Assembly (NCBI RefSeq): GCF_000204055.1
Contig: NW_006768772.1
Location: 135,907-199,906 of the forward strand
Reading direction: 5' to 3'
From: Melampsora larici-populina 98AG31
Taxonomy: Eukaryota; Basidiomycota; Pucciniomycetes; Pucciniales; Melampsoraceae
Length of the DNA: 64,000 nt
This document shows positions 21,981 through 34,074 of this stretch, piece after piece. A program made the translations under genes and the position numbers. Each line of letters opens with the position of its first letter. Positions within the stretch are counted from its first letter, which is position 1. The notes under the pieces were generated by a model that worked only from the letters and a program-made list of their open reading frames with translations, made no database searches and had not been told where the DNA came from.

Positions 21981-22369
21981 TGTTGTTATATGTAGTTTCA
22001 CATACACTCAAGTTACTCTTTCCAGTATAAACATATCATATCAAATTATCCTTATAATAGTTACTATATAAATATGTACTCTTCACGCCATCAGATGTTT
22101 GGGCACAAGTTCTATTTTTCACTTCATCCCAAACTATTGGATCAACTCATCTAGATCCAGAACTCTATTTCTCTATCTTTCATATCATTCAGTATCTAAC
22201 TAAGTTGATTCTCTAGGTGTGTATATTTTTGTATTCAATGAAAACAAGTTCTATTTTTCACTTCATCCCAAACTATTGGATCAACTCATCTAGATCCAGA
22301 ACTCTATTTCTCTATCTTTCATATCATTCAGTATCTAACTAAGTTGATTCTCTAGACCTATGGTCAACA
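21981..22369 (+). repeat. copia-1 3' LTR with 139-bp internal duplication
   Basis: This equals the 5' LTR except for an extra block. After ...GATTCTCTAG come about 29 unrelated bases (GTGTGTATATTTTTG...), and then about 110 bp of the LTR is repeated. The last bases again read GGTCAACA, followed by the GGCCC duplication at 22370-22374. Confidence 0.9.
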
Positions 22370-22374
22370 GGCCC

Positions 22375-24653
22375 CAGGCTCCACAAAAAGTGTGAGTGCA
22401 CGGTCTTTCAAGTGCTTCGGGTAATAAATCGTACTGGAGTTTGAGCTTCTTGGGGGCAAAATGAGAGATAACACCATGCAGTTCTTTGAAGAACTGAGGA
22501 AGACCTTGAAGCTTCTTGGTTTGCTCAATGCCAACCAAGATCATGATTTTGCTCATTTGATGTTCTTCAAACCGCTTGAAGGCATTGAAGCATGTGATGA
22601 AATCTTTGTGGCGACCATCGGGGAACCGTTTTGCTCAATAATGACTGCCTTCCGTACAAGAGGTGGACAAATTTCCGAAATGAGGCGTCTGGGATGTGAA
22701 TAACGTAACAAAAATTATCAGTCCTACCAAGCCATGTGCTTTCCAAATAGGCAAAGACATCATGAGCTCTGGCCATCTTTGAAACCGCCTCGAGGTTAAC
22801 GTCGTAATCAGCAGTTGACGTTGAAGATACAAATGAATTCCAAAGTTTCATAAATTTGGTCCATTCTGCATCGGAAAATTTACCCTTGCAATTTTTAGCA
22901 ACGCTGTGGTTGATGTGCCATACACAAAGTATGTGCACTGATTGGGGAAAGACGGTGGCGATAGCATTGATTAGCGCGGTCTCCGCATCTGTGGCAAACG
23001 TTTCGGGCATTTTGACGGTGGTGTTTTCATCCTTGTCTGATAAATAATTTTGGTGACTTGCTTTCAAGCCCATTCGTATTTTTCTTGCTTTTCATTAGTT
23101 AGAAAGCACATGGCCACGGTAAATGAACGATGAGTATTTGTTGTGCCGACAATGTGTAAGAGTGGTAGATTAAAGCGGTTGGTTTTATAAGTACAATCCA
23201 TACTTAAGACGGTTGAGAATCTTTGAGCCAATCGGATGCCGGAGGGACTAGCGAAAAATAGGTTTAGAAGTGTACCATTGGGTGATGTTAATGTGCAATG
23301 GGCCCAATGACTGGACACAATGAGATTGAATAAGCCTTGATTGGTGTTTGACCGTTGAGCCAATTGTCCCTCAAGCGGGTCCAAACATTGTGTATGTTGC
23401 ACAACAACGGTTGAGAACCCGGTTCAATGTTGATGAGGGATCTTATGTGAGCTGCGCGAACACCTGCTGAAGAAAGGAGATCTAATTGGTTGATTGGCCA
23501 TTGGATTGAAATGTCGGTAGATGTGCATGTTGTGAGGATTATTGAATGGTTCATGGTTGTGCGTCTGTTTGTCGGATTTCCTCTTGTATTTACATACAAC
23601 CCAGCGATCTACATTGGTTCAATAATTGAGAGACACTTCGAAAAGACACCCAGTCTTCTTGGAAGACAACAAGCGCTTTTGAGCCACGGAAGGTATTTTG
23701 TTACCCAGGGAGCATCATAGATAAACTCAAATGGTGTGTTCTATAAGTTTCTTATGGCTTTTGATGGCCACAGCGTAACCATAAACTCGAATGGTGTGTT
23801 CTCTAAGTTTCTTATAGCTTTTGATGGCCACAGCGTAACCTTGGTGTCAAGCAACTGTGTTGATGTACATCACACTGTTCTCCCTTTCTATGAACTGTTT
23901 ACCTATTTTGGGTCCGGCGAGTGAGCGAACAGGAGTTGCACCTGTTGAATAGAACATATACAAGCATTAGTTTGTATGGAAGTCAAATAAAAGGTGCGAA
24001 GGGAACACAAAAGAGTGATCTTCTCGAACGTACCGATGGGAGGCCAGTCATTGTCTCTTTCATCAAGGGCTGCTTCATCTACATCGGCTACGTCAACATT
24101 GTTTAAGACCAATGGAGGTGTTTGCATGTTGTGAGTTGTTTCCAAACGGTTTGATTGGTTTGATGTTGAAGAGGATGTACTAGTCTGATCCAAAGTTAGA
24201 GCTCCGGAAGTCGCGGCATCAAAGCTAGCACTAGCAGTCCCTTCATTTTGAGTAGATAAAGCCAAGTGAGTAGTGACAGGTAAATGCGGGTTCATAGGCG
24301 GATGGTGAGAAAAAGATTGAGATTGAGTAATTGGTGGTTTCCATGGTAGATTTTTGATAGGAGGGTGATGGTAATGATGAAGAGCGTTTCCGAATTGACT
24401 CGGAGCGCTGGGATGGTGGTGGTTTGGTAGACACATTGAACCTCCAGAAGCGGTTTGATGATACAAGGCTTGGTGAGAGTACAAGTGTTGATCTTGAGCA
24501 GTAGGTTGAGAGTGTGGAGTGTACAAACTTTCTTGACCTTGAGCGTAGAAACCAGGAGCTTGAGAATACAAGCCAGTAAGAGGAGGAGCTTGAGAGTATG
24601 AGACGTTTGGCGGAGCTTGAGAATACAAGCCAGGAAAAGGAGGTGCTTGAGAG
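22375..24653 (-). pseudogene. MULE transposase, central segment (DDE core)
   Basis: Read leftwards, it starts with repeated Tyr-Ser-Gln-Ala-Pro-Pro units (24653 to about 24480) and a long Pro/His/Ser-rich, disordered stretch. Then comes the MULE catalytic domain: the first Asp in MDCTYKTNRF (about 23200), and the second in TDAETALINAIATVFP followed by HILCVWHINH (about 22960-22890), which is the MULE D...C/H pattern. The SWIM zinc finger starts at CTHTFCGAWG and is cut by copia-1. A TAG stop follows the His/Thr-rich part near 23612 and the frame shifts between blocks, so introns and lesions cannot be fully separated. It is linked to 42926-42513 upstream and 16771-15971 downstream. Confidence 0.75.
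23721..23840. repeat. tandem duplication, 2 x 60 bp
   Basis: ATAAACTC[A/G]AATGGTGTGTTC...CACAGCGTAACC occurs twice head to tail with three or four differences. It lies in a part of the MULE between coding blocks. Confidence 0.85.
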
Positions 24654-24661
24654 CAATGTTG

Positions 24662-24713
24662 GACCGTTACGTTGAATTACGTTACTAACGTGATTTTGGA
24701 CAACGTAACGGTC
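24662..24713. repeat. 52-bp palindrome at the hAT-2 end
   Basis: GACCGTTACGTTG and its exact complement CAACGTAACGGTC bracket the subterminal region of the hAT-2 left end. It is probably a transposase-binding array rather than a separate element. Confidence 0.6.
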
Positions 24714-25074
24714 AAAATAAAAACACACGGGCACGGTGTGACAACGTAACAAATTTCTTATTTAGCGCAACAATACATATTTTGGAGGGCCGGAAATAAA
24801 AAACAACACGACGGGTTGATTGGAAAAAAGGTGAGAACACAACGGGCCAGACAAACAAAATCAGCCAAAAAAAGAACAAAATTAAAAAAAGACACTCGGT
24901 CACAAGATTTGGTCAACAAAAAGGACAAAAGGAAGTTAACAATATTTTTGTATGATAAGATTGAAAGAAAACAGTTTTTTTTAGAATTCATTAATTTTTA
25001 TCAAAGAAAAGACATTAATTTTTATCAAAGAAAAGAAACATTGAGAAAAGATTTTTTTTAAATTTGAGTGATCT

Positions 25075-26711
25075 ATTATATCCAAGGAAGCTAGGGAGGA
25101 GCCTTTTGTTTCCCCTTTCTCCTATTGACAGATTCCTCCCAAGCTTGGAGGACCAACCCCACTTGTTCATAATTGTCAGTAATGCCAACTCCTTTGTGTA
25201 GCCACAGGCAACTACCAACGCACATCTCATTGGTGCGAGGCGCCAAACGACCTCACACGGCAGTAGCCACATCGGCTGCAGCTGAAGAACCCGGGGCCGA
25301 TAAGTAGTCCCGTGCCAAGGAAGCCAGGACAGGATACTTGTGTTGATGTTCCTGAAGATGAGATGGGCAAAAAGAGTTAGTGAAATGAATGCAAATTGGT
25401 TAATGTGCAGGATCGACTTACCTTCCACCAATTAAGAACCGCCTCAGGACCATTATCCACACCAGACAACACCAATGGGTCGTCACCCTTTAAATAACAG
25501 TCCAACTCATTAGCTACTGATGAGGTGGATTGATTCTGATAGAGTCAATATATATTGGGCACATGAGGCGCTGGGAGTTCGTCTTGAGGACTTTTGCGTG
25601 ATCCAGTAGGCAGATCCAGTTCAGACTGGCGTTGTTGAAACTGTTCATGAAGGTATTCAGTCGTATGGGTGGTTATCGCATGGTCGTTTCCAAGGGTATG
25701 TTCAAAGAAGTGTAATCAAAGGGAAGGATGAGAAACCGCAGCCATGACAAGAGTATCGCAACAAAGGGCTTCTTCATAGTAAATTTTAGTTCGCTCAATA
25801 CAAGCATGCAAAAATGGTTGCATGCGATTGTCATGTGGAATAGCAGAGGATCGAGCTTGCAAAGAAGTAAGTAAATTTTGATACTCAGCAAGAACCATAC
25901 AACCAGTTGGTGCATTGGCCTCCATGCTCTTTGTCAAAGTTTTGAACGGCTGATCAAAAAAAACCCATTTCAGTAAGTAAAAAATCGGATGCTTGATTTA
26001 CTGGGGTGCTTACTTGCAATTCATCGAGTAAATCTCTTACATTCTCCAGTCTGAGATGGAGAAGAAGGTCTCTTGGAAATACCCAGAGACTTTCTTGGAA
26101 GCTTTCTTATGATACCTGGACTTCTTTGCTTGAGACTTAGCCGCGTCTTCTCTCAGCATCTCATTGATGACCTGCATGACCAATCAATGATCAATTACTG
26201 AAATTGATTGGGATAATACCACATGGACGTACATCTAGGTTTTCATAAACTCGCTCCCATCTTTCCAGACATATGTTCCATCGGATACCGTGACCTGCAA
26301 TCAAAGACCGACCAGGTCCTTCACCATCTGGTCGCTTTCTTGTTGGATCCAATCGACGGGCATTAAAGTCCTCGCGCCATGCACTAGATCGTGTGGTCTT
26401 ATTCACAACGAAGTCAAGCTAGATCATAAAGGAATGTCAGCCTGATTTCAAAGCAGATGAAATGGAATTACAAACATCTTCGGTCAAAACCTTCAAACCA
26501 TTAAGTTTTGTTTTGGTCGGTTTAGGTACAATGTCAATGGCCTCCATATCCCAGTTATCGTCCTCAGCTGTGTCAGTCTTCATTGGTTCTGATTCTCTCA
26601 GTTCATATTTATCATGTTCTTTGTCATCTGAGTCTTTGTTGTCAGAACGGGAGGAACCAACAAGAATAGCCGGGTCGATCTCTTCTTGATCATTGTTTTT
26701 GGGGATGGTTG
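25075..26711 (-). pseudogene. hAT-2 transposase, C-terminal block
   Basis: This resumes the hAT-2 frame interrupted by copia-2. DDL at 39913 joins PTIPKNNDQEEID at 26711 once one GTAAG copy is removed. It contains an acidic, disordered stretch, then a helical region (exons around 26400-26200 and 26160-25440). A C-terminal hAT dimerisation region reads HKYPVLASLARDYLSAPGSS...RLAPRTNEMC (about 25340-25160). At least one in-frame stop (TGA after ADVATAV, one C-to-T change from CGA) and frame changes suggest decay, though introns explain some breaks. Confidence 0.7.
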
Positions 26712-26716
26712 GTAAG
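26712..26716. repeat. copia-2 target-site duplication (left copy)
   Basis: GTAAG precedes the left LTR, and the same five bases follow the right LTR at 39908-39912. Removing the element restores the hAT-2 reading frame. Confidence 0.9.
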
Positions 26717-27635
26717 TATAAAGAAATTCGTATATCGTTCTCAAAACACCAGACAGAGCTGGAGGAGACTATCAGAAGTGAAATCTACAGTATAGAAGGA
26801 AACCTGAGGGCACAAGCTCCGCGTTAGACTGTAGCTTCACTGCTAGTCTACGACGAGAACGAGAACTAACCTGAGGGCACAAGCTCCGCGTTAGACTGTA
26901 GCTTCACTGCTAGTCTACGACGAGAACGAGAACTAACCTGCGAGCTCGAAGAAAGTCGAGTTAAACACGCGTAGGTAAGAAAGTTAATAACAGACAAGTT
27001 AAGATTTTTATTGATTCTTTTCGACACAGAAACACACCTGAGGGCACAAGCTCCGCGTTAGACTGTAGCTTCACTGCTAGTCTACGACGAGAACGAGAAC
27101 TAACCTAAACAATCAAAACAACACACAATAGAGTATAAGAAACTGAATTTAGAAAAGATGATAAAGAAAAAGTCTTCTACCTGCGAGCTCGAAGAAAGTC
27201 GAGTTAAACACGCGTAGGTAAGAAAGTTAATAACAGACAAGTTAAGATTTTTATCTTTTAGTTGAGAAGAAACAAAAATGTAGAGATTAGTTTAATATGA
27301 TGCGTAGTGAAATAAGTTGATAACTAGGAGAATGAGAACAAGAGTGAATTTTACTTACTGATTCTTTTCGACACAGAAAAGAATCAGAAGTGGGAGAAAC
27401 GCGAACAATAAAAGTAGAAATCACAGCACGACCCAAATAATTTCATAACCCCCTTGCTTCAATTTCCCAACATCCCTCTTGTCACATCAGTACGACCGTT
27501 CCTTCTAATACGTATGCATTAGTTTAACCACTCGCTAACCATCACTTAGACTAACCACTCGCTAACACTACATATCACCTCTTAACATCTCTCTGTGATG
27601 AATCTTTGACCAAAACGAAGATGAATATCTTAACA
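26717..27635 (-). repeat. copia-2 3' LTR
   Basis: This is 919 bp, equal in length to the other LTR. Inside, a unit of about 67 bp beginning CCTGAGGGCACAAGCTCC occurs three times. A unit beginning TGCGAGCTCGAAGAAAG occurs twice. On the minus strand the LTR starts TGTTAAGATATTC and ends CTTTATA, so it has TG...TA rather than TG...CA ends. Confidence 0.9.
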
Positions 27636-27652
27636 CACCCCCTCAAAGAGCA

Positions 27653-30048
27653 TCACACTAAAAACCTTAACCCAAGACTTTTTTGAAGTGTTGAGAATTG
27701 ATCCTTTGGTAATTGTTTAGTTAAAAGATCTGCAACCATAAGATGTGTAGGACAATGTTTAATAGCAAGATCACCTTTCTTAACAATTTCTCGTATCCAA
27801 TGATAATGTATTTCAATATGTTTTGTTCTTGCATGAAAGATTGATTTTGATGTTAGATGTATTGCTCCTAAATTGTCACTCTGAAGCACAGTTGGGTTAG
27901 GATCCTCGAAACCAAAGCGACCCATCATATTCCTTAACCACAGTAACTCTTGGCCGGCCTCCGTTATAGCCCGGTATTCGGCTTCGGTTGATGAAAGCGC
28001 CACAGTTGGTTGAAGGCGACTTCTCCACGAAATTGGTCCTCCAGCCAATACAAAAACATAACCAGTAGTGGACCTACGGGTGTTGACATCTCCGGCCCAG
28101 TCGGAGTCGCAATGTGAGATAGGACAGTTGAAACTCCTTTGTCCTTCAACAACCTTGGGAGCAATGCCGGAATAAACAATCCCTACGTTAACCGTGTGAC
28201 TGAGATATCTAAGAACATGCATTGCGGCATCCCAATGAGCTTTAGCCGGACGTTTGAGGTGTTGAGAAAGAACCCCCACTGAATGAGCAAGATCAGGACG
28301 TGTACACTGAGCCAAGTACATGAGTGAACCCACAACGCTGCGATAGGGAAGTTTGGTTTTAATAAACTCTTCAGCTTCTTTGTCCGTTGACTTGATAATT
28401 TTGACATTTGGTGAAAGAGGTGTTACCGCAGGTTTCGAATCATTCATGTTGAATCTGTTGAGAACAGTGACATTGCTGAGACAATGAGTAAGTGAAGTTA
28501 TCCAACCTTTGGACTTGAATTCCAACCACCGTATGTGCTATCCCTAAATCTTCCATCTCCCATTTCCTAGAGATTTCCAACTATGTTGCAATATCGTTGC
28601 CAGTGATGGCCAAATCGTCCACATGCACATACACAGCGGTAAACAACTTCCCTTTCAATCTAATGTAGATACAATGATCTATCTCACATTGATAAAAGCC
28701 AATTTCAATGAGAAATTCCTCAACATCGTCCTGCCAGATCTTCGGAGATTGTTTGAATCCGTACAACGCTCTTTTCATCCTCCACACTTTGCGTAAATCA
28801 GCGGCAGTTCTGTAACCTTCAGGTATCTCGACGTATAATTCTTCATCCAGATGACCATTCAGAAATGCTGTCACCGCATCCATCTGATGAACTTCCCAAC
28901 CTTGAATTGCAGCAATAGCTATTAACAGACGAAAGGAACCCGGTTTACCGGTGGGAGCGAAAGTCTCGCCATAGTCTTCACCTGGAATCTGTGTATTACC
29001 CATCGCAACATATCGTGCTTTGAATTTATAACCACCAGTAACCAAGCACTGTTTCCTGAATATCCAGAATCCACGAATTACATGCTTATCAGTTGGACGA
29101 TCTACCAGTTCCCACACTTCTTTATCCCTCAGTGAATTGAATTCTTTATCACATGCCAGTTGCCATTGTTTACTTTCAGATGATTCCATGGCCCTTTTTT
29201 AAGATTTTGGATCAGGAATAGCATGTAAACCGGCAAGATTTAACTCGGGAGGAAAAAATGAAAAGAATGAACCAGTAATAAAATCATCTTCAAATACAGC
29301 TATCAAGCACATCCCCTTCAATGAATCGTGTTGCTTCTTAGATGCTCTAGTTGATCGACGAGGCACTGAAGTTTCAACGATCGAAGGATTGGGTACATTG
29401 GATGAAGACTCTGGAGTTGACGAGATGTCATTTGATCCTGTAGGTCTGATTGAAAGATCTTGAATAGGTGGGATATCTTCTGAGTCATCGTCTTCATCAA
29501 AGAAAAGTACTTTGATTGGTTGACGGATATCTTCGACAATATTCTTGTTTGACAGACTGAAGGGAAAAACATTCTCATTAAACGTTGCATGATGAGTGGT
29601 GTAGATTTTCTTTGTTGAAATGTCAAATATTTGGTAGTTGAAGTTGTCCTGATCAAAACCAATCAGCGCGCCTTCAGAGCTGACCGGGGAAAACTTTGAA
29701 TCTCTCAACTCCTTTCTGATCAGTCCGTAAGCTTGACATCCGAACACTCGAAGATGATTAATAGATGGTTTCCTGAAATACCACATCTCAAAAGGTGTTT
29801 TCCCACCATCCAATGCAGCGGTCATACACCGGTTCGTAAGAAACACAGCAGCACTGCATGCAAAATACCAAAATCGGATAGGTAGGGAAGATTCTAAAAT
29901 CATGGAACGAGCCCTGGTATTGACTATGCGCATACCTCGTTCCGAGACGCCATTTTGCTCAGGAGCATAACCCGAAGTTAGATGAAGATTGATTCCGAGC
30001 TCCTTGAGTTTTGGACCTAGTAGATTATTTAGGAATTCACTACCGCAA
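27653..30048 (-). pseudogene. copia-2 pol, 3' part (integrase C-terminus, RT, RNase H)
   Basis: Just right of the Helitron insertion the frame reads CGSEFLNNLL and PEQNGVSER, the end of the integrase core with its Glu. An acidic, Ser-rich linker follows, then reverse transcriptase (QMDAVTAFLNGHLDEE; VHVDDLAI at about 28615) and RNase H (CDSDWAGDV, STEAEYRAI, QSDNLGAIHL). In-frame stops occur near 29210 (TAA) and 28581 (TAG), and a shift lies near 28525. The polyprotein is therefore inactive, although each domain is well preserved. Confidence 0.9.
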
Positions 30049-30052
30049 CTAG

Positions 30053-30074
30053 CAAATCAGCGGCGGGCGCCGCG
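30053..30074 (-). repeat. Helitron 3'-terminal hairpin
   Basis: The GC-rich hairpin lies just before CTAG on the minus strand. Stem and loop match the hairpins at 72-85 and 15943-15958, so three related Helitrons occur in this window. Confidence 0.75.
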
Positions 30075-31591
30075 GCTAGGCATTCTTATTTTTAGGTAGA
30101 CACAAAAACTGAACAGTGGCCCGCGGCATTGCACCCAAGATACTTGTTTCAACCTGGATCCTCTGCTATGTGGTAGTGCAGATGTAGTTCCTGTCATCCA
30201 TGGTAGTGTATGGGTTTATTCAGTCAAATTATTTGGCTCCCATTGCTTCTCATGTTCTATTTGCTTAGCTTAGTTGCCAATTATATTGCTCCTGCTACGC
30301 CAATTCCTAGTGTTGAGTTGTGGCAATGACACCCGCCCTGCCAAACCCACAATGACGTCTTTGAGTTTGAGACAGTTTGCTTTTGCTTTCTTGTGAGTCT
30401 GGTCAGATCTACAGTGTTTGGTTCACAAGGATATGAACACATGGAGATAGAAGCTCCTCGGATAGTTTAGAGAAATTCCAAGTTGGTCAATTACTCTGGT
30501 GATGGACCTTGAGGAATGTGGGATACAACAAGGTCGAAATAAGAATAATCATATACATATTTTAAACAGAGTAGGTCTGGGGTGTTGCGCTGTATTGTGT
30601 GATCATTGCGGCATCTTAAAGGAATTGCTTAGCATTTGATTCCTCACCTGAAATCACACTTGAGCTTTACAAAGTTGCAAATATCTAAGGCTGTGACCAT
30701 TATTCTACCCTGCAATATAAACCAAGATGACAAGCCTCAAGGTGTATCAAAGCAGTCTCGCAAACCATTTGGTCTGAGTAAAATCTAGTTGCCACACCCA
30801 TTGTTTTTCATGAATCACTTGCCCAAACCCAACATGTGATGAACCTGTGTAGATGGTACTCACTCATCTGATGGGAAGAGTTTGGCTTACAGCTCATTGA
30901 GTTTGAAATTGAATGCTACCTGAAGTTGTCTTTGCCTTGGATGTATGTAATATTTTGAGGTGCGGCTCTGGATAATCCCTTGGAATGAATCCTACTCGTT
31001 CAAATTCGAGCGCTACATGAGATTTGCCTCATGCTCAAGAACCAAATTTAAAAAAACCTTTGAATTCTGACATCTGAAAAAATTGTGGAGGCAATGGAAG
31101 AGTGTAACTTGTTGAATAAGACCTGGACTTGCACTCCCATATATAAAATTGTAACCCAAAACAAACTACTCTGACCGTGAAGGTGTGAGTAGTTTTAATC
31201 TGGGGGGAGTTGTCCCACACAGATTCACTACGACTCAGAGAGTCAACACTTTATGACCTAAAGGGCGCATAGAAGCGCAACTCACTGAGGACTGGGTAAT
31301 TGAAAACTAATCCAAATGACCTTTTTGTAAAAAAAAAGTATCATAACATCAGCAATGAACTCCATAGCCAATATTATTTTTCAAGAGAATCAAAAAAAGA
31401 GAATCAAATATTAAAGAAAGTCAAAAAATTAAAACACTAAACCTCTTTGAAACTTTCTGAAACAATTTTAGTCAACTTTCCTTTTTCCTTCAAATTGAAT
31501 TTCTTTTTCATTTCCAAAACAAAATCCTTTTAAAGATCCAATTAAAATTTCAATACTCAAATCAAATACATCAGGAAACTGTGAGCAATAG

Positions 31592-32320
31592 CAGGGTTGT
31601 GCAAAAATCCTGACCTGCGCGGGTTGCGGGTCGCGGGTCAGTACATTTGATACTGTAGCAATATGGAATTCCAAATCCGACGACGCAGTGTCATTTTGTA
31701 ATTACATATCCGTCAACGCAGCGTCATTTCAATATCCTTGAACCCCTCAAACCGGCGCACCATTCTCGTGAGGCCCGAAAACAATTGGACAGGTTACCAT
31801 GTTATCCCATAGGTCCCCATCTATCCCACCTGGGCAAAGGTCTTGACGGACATATTCGCGAGGTGTGCTTTTCATTACACCGGTTGAAAGCCATGCATTG
31901 CTTGGGTAGCAAGCAGATGACTTAGTCTGTTATCTGGGATGCGCACGTGGCAGGCACAGATGGAAGTATTAGTTTGATTCATTGCATCCTCCAAAGCCAC
32001 TTCGTGTTTGTTTTGATTGCCAGCGTTGTTGTTCTAAGGTTGAGGGCAAATGCCCATTACACAACAATGTATCTAGTAACGGTGATTTTCAAAATATCGA
32101 TATGTCGGAAGTGGAAGTGTGCGGTCAAAAGCAATGGTGAAGTTCTTACGTTTTGGGGTTGCTACAGATCACATTGGATTTGCTGATTATTGCGCGGCTG
32201 GATGGTTTGAGGCGTGGGACACACAGTGATTGTCAATTACATATGTGATTTGGCAATACATGTGAAACGACCAGCGCGGGTCAGTTTCGCGGGCCGGCCT
32301 GATTAGTTGCACAATGCCTC
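31592..32320. mobile_element. probable hAT-type MITE inside the Helitron
   Basis: The left end CAGGGTTGTGCAA and right end TTGCACAATGCCTC are imperfect inverted repeats, each followed inward by CGGGTC-rich sequence (CGCGGGTTGCGGGTCGCGGG and CGCGGGTCAGTTTCGCGGG). No gene is visible. I cannot define a target-site duplication. Confidence 0.4.
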
Positions 32321-32549
32321 AAATTCTCTGAGGAAACTGATTTAAGTTTGATGAAACCAAATTGAAATGTTCAAATTCAATTATACCACAACATATTGAT
32401 TTTGTAAGAGGCGTGATTAATAATTTGAATTATTCTTGATTCTTATTTTTTAAAAACTTGTGGTTATATCTATATAAAAAAACAGTTTTAATTTTTTGAA
32501 AAATTGATTTCCAAACAGATATTACTTTCACATTCTCTGACCAGCTGAT

Positions 32550-33100
32550 CAAGACAATTTTTTTCTTTTTTTACCTTTACCTTTTTTCCCATGGACATGA
32601 ACTGCCTCTTCATCTTCCTCCTCATTGTCTTCTAAGACCCAACCCAAATATTGTAGATAATGACCACCCAAGAAACAATCAGGAAGTTGATTCATCCATT
32701 GTCCTAAAGCTTGGGTGCATTGGATTTGAATCCTGGGATCTGAGTCTCAATATCAATGAACAAAAACACTGTAGAAAAAAAATAACTTTATCAATCTCCT
32801 TCTTCACCGTCCATAAAAAAGTAACTTGACTAACCCATCAAAGAAATCATTAATATGATTCTTAAGACTCTCTTTCTAATTACTAACCAAACCTTTCCTT
32901 TTTTCCCATTCATTTAATCTTTCATCACTTCCAAATCGAGTGTTATGATGATTTTCATTTTTAGGATCTAAAACTTTTTTATTTACTCATTGATTGAATT
33001 CCAAATGTAATGAGTTCATTAAATCAGTTTCATATTGGATTAAATTTTGATGTGATAGATTGATTAATGTTTTAAAGAGATCGATCAAGTTTTTTGAAAG
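32550..33100 (-). pseudogene. captured fragment of cohesin subunit STAG/Scc3
   Basis: The read-through frame gives helical sequence (about 33080-32835), an intron, then VFVH-x-Y-x-DSDPRIQIQC and LGQWMNQLPDCFLGGHYLQYLGWVL. This matches the STAG-domain pattern of cohesin SA/Scc3 proteins (VHRYRD, then LG.W, then YLRYLGW.L). In living proteins the two x positions are Arg; here both are TGA (32753-32755 and 32747-32749), each one C-to-T change from CGA in TCG context. Cohesin SA subunits hold sister chromatids together. This is only an internal fragment without start or end, so it makes no functional protein. Confidence 0.75.
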
Positions 33101-34066
33101 TTTTTCTCGGTGGTGAGTTTCAGTCTTGATGATTTATTGATTCTTGAACTAATGAGTGGGTAGATCGATATCTATGAATGTACCACAGATTTGTGAAAGA
33201 TTGAGTCAGTATTGGTCAAGGACATATGAAAGGAGGATGCCAGTCTTACCTCATCAACTCGAAGTCTCCATCAGGTGGAATAAAGCTAATGGTCCAATTG
33301 GAATCAAACTGGCCAAATTTGACACATTGATGAAATTGACAGTCATCTAATTCCACTGAACTATCATCATGACTTGCACCCATAGCCTTGGCTTGATCAC
33401 TATCTAATTCTCAAACCTTTCGAATTCATCAGCTCATGTTTCTCATCAAGGAGCCTTGTAACTTACGTGTTCTCAAGTACTAATTTGTTGTACAAACCAA
33501 ATTTACATTCTGGTGTACCTGAAAGGTACGCTCGCAGTAGGATTTGACCATCAATATCGGACCAAAGAACGCTTCCTAATAACATCTCAAAGTCAGTATC
33601 AGGTTTAAGAATCGATTTCTGATCGAGAGATACAGCTGAGATGTAATTGAAGCTAACCTTCAGTAGACATGATCAAATTGACAGTTTTGATTACATCAAC
33701 AAATGCTTCATTCTTTTGATATTTGACATCATGCCTTTGCCAAGAAGTAGCACCGGTAGCCTGAATAGTAATCTTTGATGAATCTTCTCACTTTTTAAGT
33801 GAATTGATTATAATTTAAAAAATATAAGTTAGCTTCTAGTTTGTATAATGTGAGATCGATAAAGATGACTAACGACAGCTTGTTCAGTTTTAACACCTTC
33901 TGTGGTGATATACATCTTCAAGGTATCAATTTCACTATTCTGAGGATACCCAAAATCCAATGTCTCTGTGGAAAAACCAAATCCCAATCAAAAGTCAACC
34001 CATTGAATCTCTCAAAATTTTTTAAAAAGGACTTACCATCCAGTAATTCATAAATGAAAACAAACT

Positions 34067-34074
34067 TATTTTTA
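34067..34074. repeat. foldback target-site duplication (left copy)
   Basis: TATTTTTA is repeated exactly at 35266-35273 on the other side. Deleting one copy with the element restores the AP-2 mu exon. Confidence 0.9.

Larger units (their letters stand above)
16772..22369 (+). mobile_element. copia-1, intact LTR retrotransposon
   Basis: LTRs at 16772-17021 and 21981-22369, a primer site, a single long Gag-Pol frame and a polypurine tract are all present, with a GGCCC target-site duplication. The shared LTR parts differ at only two positions that I could see (G in the 5' copy, A in the 3' copy), which suggests recent insertion. The element interrupts the MULE transposase in its SWIM finger. 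The 3' LTR carries an extra 139 bp. Confidence 0.93.
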
